Below the pieces are notes generated by a model. It was not told the origin of the DNA and ran no database searches. It worked only from the letters and a program-made list of their open reading frames with translations. This document shows positions 8,640-15,049 of a stretch of DNA of 64,000 nt, piece by piece. Origin of the DNA: Verrucomicrobiota bacterium (GTDB lineage Bacteria; Verrucomicrobiota; Verrucomicrobiia; Opitutales; Opitutaceae); contig JAEZGX010000041.1 of NCBI GenBank assembly GCA_023416735.1, forward strand, positions 124,001-188,000, written 5' to 3'. The translations under genes and the position numbers were made by a program. Each line of letters begins with the position of its first letter. Position 1 is the first letter of the stretch.

Positions 8640-8902
8640 GTTGATTCGCCCAGCAGAAGCCCAACCTCCCTCGCTCTCCGAGGCCTGCGCTTGATGCGTA
8701 AGTTCCTACCCCGCCGCATCAGAACAGCGCACTTAAGCCGACGCCCGACCAACCTCCACCACGCGACGGCCTAATGACCAGGCCTGCTTGGGCTAATTTA
8801 GCATCATCGACCCATATTGCGTATTGTGCCGCGCAACATCTCGGCTCAACTTCATCCCATCTCCTCCGCTTAGCGGAGGATTGGGGTAACTAAGAAAGCA
8901 AT
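8640..8902 (+). ncRNA. Gene-free leader with hairpins, possible small RNA
   Basis: No plausible open frame lies here. The segment ends in two hairpins: a compact one near 8866-8880 (CCTCCGC-TTAG-GCGGAGG) and the strong terminator at 8903. A terminator some 260 bases after the upstream stop suggests either a long 3' UTR of the BNR_4-GH105 mRNA or an independent small RNA. I do not recognise a known RNA family, and no promoter could be assigned with confidence. Confidence 0.3.
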
Positions 8903-8941
8903 GCCCGCCGTGTTAGGGGTAACACGGCGGGCTCTTTTTTT
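8903..8941 (+). terminator. Rho-independent terminator
   Basis: A perfect 12-bp GC-rich stem (GCCCGCCGTGTT paired with AACACGGCGGGC, 8903-8914 and 8921-8932) has a 6-base loop. It is followed by TCTTTTTTT. It terminates rightward transcription from the BNR_4-GH105 gene or from a small RNA in the gap. Confidence 0.9.
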
Positions 8942-9082
8942 GCCCAAATTCCCCGCCCGCTCCACCGCCTCCTCCGGCACCAACACGGCTCGCTTCGAAC
9001 AGTTCGCTCACAGCATGGTCGGCTTCTGCCCCCCTGCCCGCGAGATTCCGCGTCGCCCCGAATTCGCCTCCCACGTTTTCCC

Positions 9083-10117
9083 ATGCATGGCTTCCTTTTC
9101 GTTCTCCTAGCGCTCGTCAGCGCTCCAGCCGCCACGATCCTCGCCGCCGAATCCCTCGGCCCGCCCGCCGCCAAACCGCTTTTCCGCGATCCCATCTTCG
9201 ACGGCGCCGCCGACCCCGTCGTTATCTGGAATCCGCACGTCCAGCGCTGGTGGATGTTCTACACGAACCGGCGCGCCAATGTCACGGGCCTCTCCGGCGT
9301 CGCCTGGATCCACGGCACAAAAATCGGCATCGCCGAATCCTCAGACCGCGGCACCACGTGGTCCTACCTTGGCACCGCCCACATCGATCTTCCCGTCGAG
9401 CTCGCCTCCGCCGAACCGACGCTTTGGGCACCCGACGTGATCACCGCGCCCGACGGCACGCACCACATGTTCCTCACCGTCGTGCCGGGCGTATTCGAAA
9501 ACTGGCGACACCCCCGCGCCATCGTTCATCTCACCAGCACCGACCTCCGCACCTGGGAAAACCCCCGCCCGCTTTCCCTCGCCTCCGATCGCGTAATCGA
9601 CGCCTGCGTTTTCCCGCTCTCCTCCGGCGGCTGGCGCCTGTGGTATAACAACGAGCGGGATCGCAAATCCATCTACCACGCCGACAGCCCCGACCTCGTC
9701 ACCTGGACCGATCGTGGCAAAACGTCCGGCGTCGGCGACCGTCCTGGCGAAGGCCCCTACGTCTTCCGCTGGCGCAACCGCCATTGGATGATCGTCGATC
9801 TCTGGAAAGGTCTCGGCGTCTATCACTCCAACGACCTTGAAAACTGGATACCGCAATCCGGCGACCTCCTCGCCATTCCCGGCCGCGGCCCCGACGATGC
9901 CGCCAACGGCGGTCATGCCTGCGTCGTCGTCAACGAAGCCGAGGATCGCGCCTTCTGCTTTTATTTTACCCACCCCGGCCGCACCGGCACCATCACGCCT
10001 TCCGACCCTGACTCCCTCGATCTCCGCCGGAGCTCAATCCAAGTCGTCGAGCTTCACGAAGACGCCGGCGTCCTCACCTGCGACCGCAATTCACCCACCT
10101 ACGTCAGCCTTCCCTGA
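9083..10117 (+). CDS. Secreted GH43-like five-bladed propeller glycosidase
   Basis: A 344-residue exported protein of the GH43/GH32-type beta-propeller superfamily (clan F-like). It has a signal peptide (HGFLFVLLALVSAPAATILAA). The usual acidic residues fall in GAADPVVI (D44), VIDACVF (D173) and GEGPYVF (E223), matching the spacing of the base, the pKa modulator and the acid of GH43 enzymes. Repeated blade motifs IGIAESSDRGTTW and HADSPDLVTW are visible. The likely substrate is an arabino- or galacto-side in pectin, judged from neighbours only. It is transcribed alone, about 140 bases after the terminator at 8903. Confidence 0.8.
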   Translation: MHGFLFVLLALVSAPAATILAAESLGPPAAKPLFRDPIFDGAADPVVIWNPHVQRWWMFYTNRRANVTGLSGVAWIHGTKIGIAESSDRGTTWSYLGTAHIDLPVELASAEPTLWAPDVITAPDGTHHMFLTVVPGVFENWRHPRAIVHLTSTDLRTWENPRPLSLASDRVIDACVFPLSSGGWRLWYNNERDRKSIYHADSPDLVTWTDRGKTSGVGDRPGEGPYVFRWRNRHWMIVDLWKGLGVYHSNDLENWIPQSGDLLAIPGRGPDDAANGGHACVVVNEAEDRAFCFYFTHPGRTGTITPSDPDSLDLRRSSIQVVELHEDAGVLTCDRNSPTYVSLP

Positions 10118-10221
10118 CGCCCTCTCCGCATCGTTCTCTTTCCTCTCTATTCTTCTTTTTCGTTCAAGCCTCAGCCGGAACAACTCCACGAACGCGAATC
10201 GCGGCCGTTTTCGCTAAGCCG

Positions 10222-11178
10222 TCACTTGTCCATCTCCTCGTCTCCTTCTCCCACGATCCCCAGCGTCTTCAACTCCCCGAGCTCGACCTTCGTCGCGCGC
10301 TGATACTGCCGCACCAGCCGCTTGCTCTCGCGGCCAAAATAGTCCGAGGCGTTGGCGAACATCGTCGGCAGCCACTGATCGAATCGGTTTCCCTGCTCGC
10401 GAATGCTCACGCGCGTTTCCCACAGCAGCTTGTGGCGCCCCTTTAGCACCTCCTGGAAATCATAGGCGCCGATCACCACGTAGTAGCGCGCCTCCTCGAT
10501 ATCTTGGATCAAATCGTCAAAAGCCGTCTGGAGGCCGGCATGCAGCGTGATGTTGTTCCGCCGATTGATCTCCTCGGTGTAGCCGAGCAGATTGGCCGTG
10601 CCCTCGTTCGCCCGCGAGCGTGCTCGCTCGGCCAACTCGAGCATCATCAGATCGTTCGTCATATCGTTCCGCGCCGCGGCAATCACTGCGTCGAACGCTT
10701 CCTTGTCGCCGGGAGACACGGGCCGCACGCCCCGATCCAAGGTGTCGAACGTGCTTTGGAGATTCTGCACATTCCGCACTCCATCGAACGCGAACGTCAT
10801 CATGTTCCGATAGTCTCCATCCTGCCACGGCTTCGTCGTTCCCCAGTGCAAAACAAGAATCAAATCCGCCGTCTGTTTGTCGGGCGCGGGCACATAATTC
10901 TGCTGCGCCAGATACGGCGCCAGTGCCCGCACCACTCCCGCAAACGGCACCTCGTCGATCGAACTGTTCCGATGCAGCCCGGCGCGATACTCGCCTTTCC
11001 CCACCACATACGTCTCACGCTTGGGTGAGCCGTCCGCCTCCTGCGCCCGCACATACCCGTTGTGCATCCTCGCAAACACCGCCGTTACCAGCGACTCCTC
11101 CGCACCGCTCGCGCCGCCCGAAAGAGCCAACGCCGCAACGATACCCACCACCCGCTTTAGATGTATCCGATTTTTCAT
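10222..11178 (-). CDS. Secreted hypothetical protein
   Basis: A 318-residue protein with a signal peptide (KNRIHLKRVVGIVAALALSGGASGA). I do not recognise the family. The mature part is mostly soluble alpha/beta sequence, with DLILVLHWGTTKPWQDGDYRN near the first third and ARYYVVIGAYDFQEVLKGRHKLLWETRVSIRE in the last third; it ends in an acidic tail (GEGDEEMDK). There are no membrane segments after the signal. The frame extends upstream to 11379, but the ATG at 11178 is the one that begins the signal peptide. It is convergent with the GH43-like gene. Confidence 0.75.
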   Translation of the reverse strand: MKNRIHLKRVVGIVAALALSGGASGAEESLVTAVFARMHNGYVRAQEADGSPKRETYVVGKGEYRAGLHRNSSIDEVPFAGVVRALAPYLAQQNYVPAPDKQTADLILVLHWGTTKPWQDGDYRNMMTFAFDGVRNVQNLQSTFDTLDRGVRPVSPGDKEAFDAVIAAARNDMTNDLMMLELAERARSRANEGTANLLGYTEEINRRNNITLHAGLQTAFDDLIQDIEEARYYVVIGAYDFQEVLKGRHKLLWETRVSIREQGNRFDQWLPTMFANASDYFGRESKRLVRQYQRATKVELGELKTLGIVGEGDEEMDK

Positions 11179-11549
11179 AATAAAGGTTCCAACGAGCTCC
11201 CGAGGCACGTGATTGCAGAGGTTTTCTTGTTCGGTGCGCCGCTTCGCCCACACCAGCATCCGCCTGAAAGCTCGAATCGTCTTCATTGGGTTTGGGGTTG
11301 TTCGACGCCGGTGCGCACGCGGCCTGGTGAAACAACATGCCCACTCGGCAGCGCACGCCCTCTCGTTCGCCATCTTCATGCCAATCTACTTAACCCCACC
11401 ACAACCTCCTTCCCTCCAGCCGTTTCTCCCATTCCTCGTTTTCGCCTGCACTTCAACCGCCCCCGGATTAGTGGTTCCCCTCGCCCAGTCGACCCAAGCG
11501 CCACCGTCCGAAATGGGCGCCCTCCCCCACACTTGCCCGTCCACCGCCC
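11179..11549. other. Divergent intergenic region, no gene seen
   Basis: The 371 bases between the secreted hypothetical gene and the DUF488 gene hold only overlapping, compositionally poor frames. The first part (11195-11300) could continue the leftward frame, but without a credible ribosome site. I see no repeat, RNA or terminator. Confidence 0.5.
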
Positions 11550-11936
11550 ATGAGCCTCCACATCGTCCGCCTCGGCACACCCCGCCTCCCCCGCGAAGGC
11601 CTTCGCATCGGCACCGTTCGCCGCCCGCCTCGCGGTGTCCCGAAATCCGAGTTCTCAAAACAAAACTGGTATGACGTCTGGTTTCCCAATCTCGCGCCGA
11701 GCGTCGCGACGATGAAGCTCGGCCTCTCCGCCAAATCGCCCGCGCAATGGTCCGCTTTCGTGCGCAAATACCGCGCCGAGATGTCCAGCCCCGCCGCAAA
11801 ACACGACCTCGCGCTCCTCGCCGCTCTCTCTCACGCCTCCCATTTTTCCATCGGCTGCTACTGCGCCGACGAAGCCCGCTGCCACCGCTCGATCCTCCGT
11901 CAGCTCCTCGCCGACCTCGGCGCCGAGTTGGCGTAG
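11550..11936 (+). CDS. DUF488 family protein
   Basis: A 128-residue cytoplasmic protein of the DUF488 family, whose biochemical function is not established. IGTVRRPPRGVPKSEF and WFPNLAPS, then the C-terminal SIGCYCADEARCHRSILRQLL with its cysteines and C-H-R core, are the family hallmarks. Length is normal. It precedes a small secreted protein gene by 92 bases; there is no obvious functional link. Confidence 0.85.
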   Translation: MSLHIVRLGTPRLPREGLRIGTVRRPPRGVPKSEFSKQNWYDVWFPNLAPSVATMKLGLSAKSPAQWSAFVRKYRAEMSSPAAKHDLALLAALSHASHFSIGCYCADEARCHRSILRQLLADLGAELA

Positions 11937-12028
11937 CCGCAAACACCCGACTCGCCCCAGTAACCGGCCCCCACTCCGAGTCGTCGGAAGCTCGTTGCCC
12001 GCTCGTCGCCTTCGAACTCCCCCACCCC

Positions 12029-12451
12029 ATGAAATCATTCCTTCTATCGGCCCTAGGTCTCGCGCTTCTCGCGACACCTCGCCTCGTCGCCGCCGACGGC
12101 GTTCCGATCTTCGACGCCGGTCTCCGCGCCTTCGAAGCCAACGGCCCTGCCGCCCTGCTCAACACGTGGTATGACTCCCGCGAGGACTTCGAGAAAATCA
12201 ACGCCCTCCGCGATCGCCTCGCCAAATTCACGCAACGTCTCGGCCCCGTCATCGACACCCAGGTCTTCGCTCCGCACAACCTCGGCCGCCACGTCCAAAA
12301 ACTCTATGGCGTAATCTACTTCGAAAAACGCCCGCTCTGGCTCCGCGCCGAATACTACGAAATCAACGGCCGCGGCGGACTCATCGCGCTCGAATGGTCG
12401 CTCGTCCCCGAAGAGATTCTCCCGCTCACCTGGGCGGATCGCTCCCCGTGA
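12029..12451 (+). CDS. Small secreted hypothetical protein
   Basis: A 140-residue protein whose signal peptide (KSFLLSALGLALLATPRLVAA) fixes the ATG at 12029. The mature part is about 118 residues and has an aromatic C-terminal half (LYGVIYFEKRPLWLRAEYYEINGRGG). It resembles small periplasmic proteins restricted to Verrucomicrobiota, but I cannot name a family. No cysteine or membrane segment is visible beyond the signal. Confidence 0.7.
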   Translation: MKSFLLSALGLALLATPRLVAADGVPIFDAGLRAFEANGPAALLNTWYDSREDFEKINALRDRLAKFTQRLGPVIDTQVFAPHNLGRHVQKLYGVIYFEKRPLWLRAEYYEINGRGGLIALEWSLVPEEILPLTWADRSP

Positions 12452-12499
12452 TCCGCTGAAGACGAACCTCCCGCCCCAAGCCGCGACAACCTTCCCTGA

Positions 12500-13552
12500 T
12501 TACAACCGCTTCAATCGCGACGCATCCACCCACTCGTTCTGCTCCTCCTCAAACGCGTCGAACTTGATCAAATAAAGCCCGTCCTTCACCGCGCGAATCC
12601 GCCCCGGATGCCATTGATCCAGTCTCGGCGTGCGCAGCACATTCAGGCGGTCCCCCACCTTCCATTCCGCCGCCGCGGCCGTCGTTGCCGCCGCACCCGC
12701 TGTCCCCGTCGTCGCACTCACCGAACCTTTCGCCGGTATCACGATCTGCACGACAGATTTCACCACCCCGCTCCCGCTCATCAGCGTCACATCGCCCGAC
12801 CCGGGCGCGAACGTCACCGGCGCCGTTTTCGCTAGCGGCGTCTTCGTCTGAGTGCCCACCACCTCCCGGCTCGACACCAACAGCGGCACGGTCCCGCCGC
12901 CCGCCTCCAGCCCCACCTTCACTTCGTAATCCGCCAGCGGCACATCGAGGATAAACCGGTTCGCCCGCTGCCAGTTCAAAGGCTTCGTATAGTTCAACGT
13001 CCGCGCCGACGAGCCGTCCATCAATTGCCCCAGCGGCGTCAGCTCGATCGTCAGTGTCGCATTCTCCGGCAAGCTGTCCGCGCTCGTCCCATCGGAGTTG
13101 ATAAACTCCAGTTCGATCGTCCCGCCAAACCACGCGCGTTCATCCGTGTCGCTCTTCGTCGCCGCCACTTTGCCTGACATCTTCAACACGAGCCGCACCG
13201 CCGCCCCTTCCGTCGAATCGAAATCGTGGTTGTCCTCCCCTTCCAAATACAGGGGAAGCGAATACGCCCGCCCGTTGTAATTCGTCGTCCAATTCGCCTC
13301 GCGCACGCTGAACTGCCCCGGCGGCAACCGCAGCGCAAAGGTCCCATCCGTCTTCGTTCGCACATTCAACGACGACCGCTGTCCCGCATCCGTTGTCCCA
13401 AATACCCGGATACCCACTCCGCCCAGCGGGTCCCCCGACGCCTTCACTGCCACTCCCGTCAAATACCCCTCTCTCACGCCCTGCGCGCGCATTTCCGCCG
13501 CCACCGCCACCGCCGCCATCACCATGATCGTCCGAAATATACGTTGAAGCAT
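12500..13552 (-). CDS. Secreted beta-sandwich protein with a C-terminal Tudor/Agenet-like domain
   Basis: A 350-residue exported protein. After the signal (about residues 1-24) comes a carboxypeptidase-regulatory-like/Cna-B-type beta-sandwich (LTGVAVKASGDPLGGVGIRVF, then KTDGTFALRLPPGQFSV), which usually serves as a cell-surface or stalk module. A middle region of further beta strands and an Ala/Thr-rich linker (TTGTAGAAATTAAAA, about 285-298) lead to the C-terminal WKVGDRLNVLR and HPGRIRAVKDGLYLIKF. The latter is an SH3-like fold resembling Tudor/Agenet modules. Its role is unknown. Its 5' side faces the GH43 gene across a gap holding two AT-rich palindromes. Confidence 0.75.
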   Translation of the reverse strand: MLQRIFRTIMVMAAVAVAAEMRAQGVREGYLTGVAVKASGDPLGGVGIRVFGTTDAGQRSSLNVRTKTDGTFALRLPPGQFSVREANWTTNYNGRAYSLPLYLEGEDNHDFDSTEGAAVRLVLKMSGKVAATKSDTDERAWFGGTIELEFINSDGTSADSLPENATLTIELTPLGQLMDGSSARTLNYTKPLNWQRANRFILDVPLADYEVKVGLEAGGGTVPLLVSSREVVGTQTKTPLAKTAPVTFAPGSGDVTLMSGSGVVKSVVQIVIPAKGSVSATTGTAGAAATTAAAAEWKVGDRLNVLRTPRLDQWHPGRIRAVKDGLYLIKFDAFEEEQNEWVDASRLKRL

Positions 13553-13652
13553 GTCGCCTGTATCAAAAAACCCGCGACGCCACTCAAGCCAATCCCTCTC
13601 CCTGCAACCTCCCGCCTCCCCCCAAGAATATCCACCCGTAACTCAGCCCTTA

Positions 13653-13669
13653 GTAATATATTATATTAC
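13653..13669. promoter_or_regulatory. AT-rich palindrome, probable operator 1
   Basis: GTAATATATTATATTAC is a perfect 8+1+8 inverted repeat in an otherwise GC-rich genome. It lies in the divergent gap between the secreted beta-sandwich gene (start 13552) and the GH43 gene (start 13865). A second, one-mismatch copy sits 111 bases away. The pair looks like a two-site operator for a regulator of one or both genes. Confidence 0.65.
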
Positions 13670-13763
13670 ATCCGACTTTCCGTCCGGTCGCTCGTGCCCC
13701 ACTCCTGCCCTCCCTTCGCCTCGCGTCGTCCCTCCTCCTCCACTTTTTACCCCAATCCAACTT

Positions 13764-13780
13764 GTAATACATTATATTAC
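13764..13780. promoter_or_regulatory. AT-rich palindrome, probable operator 2
   Basis: GTAATACATTATATTAC differs from the first copy at one base and is centred about 93 bases upstream of the GH43 start. Extended by one base on each side, it reads T-GTAAT...ATTAC-A. Confidence 0.65.
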
Positions 13781-13864
13781 ATCACACGTCACCAGCACTC
13801 CGTTTGGTTGACGGTTCAGCATCCGGGCCATTGAGCCGTTCCGATCTCTCCCCCGACTCACCTT

Positions 13865-14869
13865 ATGCGCTTTCTCCGCTCCCTTCCCCTTCTGCTCTGC
13901 TTCGCCGCTCCGCTCCTTGCCGCCAGCAACGAATCCGACTGGCCCAATCCCCTCATCCTTCAGCGCGCTGATCCTTTTATCCACAAGCACACCGACGGCT
14001 TCTACTACTTCACCGCCACCGTCCCGGAATACGACCGCCTCGAACTCCGTCGCGCCAAGACCATCGCCGGTCTCGCCACCGCCGAAGCCAAAACCATCTG
14101 GCACAAACACCCCACAGGCATCATGGGCGCGCACATCTGGGCTCCCGAACTCCACCACATCGACGGCAAATGGTTCATCTACTTCGCCGCCGGCGAAGCC
14201 GAAAAGATCTGGAATATCCGCATCTACGTCCTCGAAAACGCCTCCGCCAATCCACTCGAGGGAGAATGGATCGAACGCGGCCAGCTCAAGACCAACTGGG
14301 AATCCTTCGCCCTCGACGCCACCACGTTCGAACATCGCGGCACCCGCTACCTCGTCTGGGCTCAACGCGATCCCGCCGTTAAAAACAATACCGACCTCTA
14401 TATCGCCAAGATGGATACACCGACGTCCATCACGGGCAAACAGGTCCTTCTCTCCCGCCCCGAATACGACTGGGAAAAACTCCGCTACGCCGTCAACGAA
14501 GGCGCCGCCGTCCTCATTCGTCACAACCGTATCTGGATCGCCTTCTCCGCCGCCGGCACCGGCGCCGAATACTGCGTCGGCCTGCTTTCCGCCGACGAAT
14601 CTTCCGACCCTCTCGACCCCGCCTCGTGGACCAAATCCGCTGCGCCCATCTTCGGGACCAGCGAAGAAAACGGCATCTTCGGCCCCGGCCATAACAGCTT
14701 TACCGTCGCCGAAGACGGCGTGACCGACGTGATCGTGTATCACGCGCGCAACTACCGCGAAATCAGCGGCGACCCCCTCCGTGACCCCAACCGCCACACT
14801 CGCGTCCAGCCTCTCTCCTGGAATCCCGACGGCACTCCCAACTTCGGCATCCCCCGTCCCGAGAAGTAA
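13865..14869 (+). CDS. Secreted GH43 glycoside hydrolase (arabinofuranosidase-like)
   Basis: A 334-residue exported GH43 enzyme, complete for a single-domain member. After a signal peptide (RFLRSLPLLLCFAAPLLAA) the propeller begins NPLILQRADPFIHKHTDGFYYFT, giving the base D36. The pKa modulator is D151 (FALDATTF) and the acid E212 (VNEGAAV). The segment GIMGAHIWAPELHHIDGKWFIYFAAG is typical of GH43 alpha-L-arabinofuranosidase subfamilies. Exo-acting removal of arabinose from pectic arabinan is the likely role, though xylan side chains cannot be excluded. Two AT-rich palindromes in the upstream gap probably control it. Confidence 0.88.
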   Translation: MRFLRSLPLLLCFAAPLLAASNESDWPNPLILQRADPFIHKHTDGFYYFTATVPEYDRLELRRAKTIAGLATAEAKTIWHKHPTGIMGAHIWAPELHHIDGKWFIYFAAGEAEKIWNIRIYVLENASANPLEGEWIERGQLKTNWESFALDATTFEHRGTRYLVWAQRDPAVKNNTDLYIAKMDTPTSITGKQVLLSRPEYDWEKLRYAVNEGAAVLIRHNRIWIAFSAAGTGAEYCVGLLSADESSDPLDPASWTKSAAPIFGTSEENGIFGPGHNSFTVAEDGVTDVIVYHARNYREISGDPLRDPNRHTRVQPLSWNPDGTPNFGIPRPEK

Positions 14870-14948
14870 TGTAGGGCGGGTTCTCCCGACCCCGCCGCGC
14901 CCGCATTCAGCTATTTTTCGTCAGGTCGGAAGAACCGATCTGAACCGC

Positions 14949-15010
14949 CGAGACAGAGAGACACAAAGGCAGACCACCGGTTTTCTCCGTGCCTCTGTGC
15001 CTCTGTGGTT
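14949..15010. repeat. Imperfect inverted repeat with GCCTCTGT units
   Basis: Between two convergent genes, GAGACAGAGAGACACAAAGGCAG is followed about 20 bases later by GTGCCTCTGTGCCTCTGTGG. The arms are imperfectly complementary and the second arm is a tandem 8-bp repeat. It resembles the degenerate CATCCGTG repeats in size and in its CTGTGGTT end. Confidence 0.5.
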
Positions 15011-15049
15011 CGCCACGATACCTATCGATTATTCAGTCACCCCCACATC

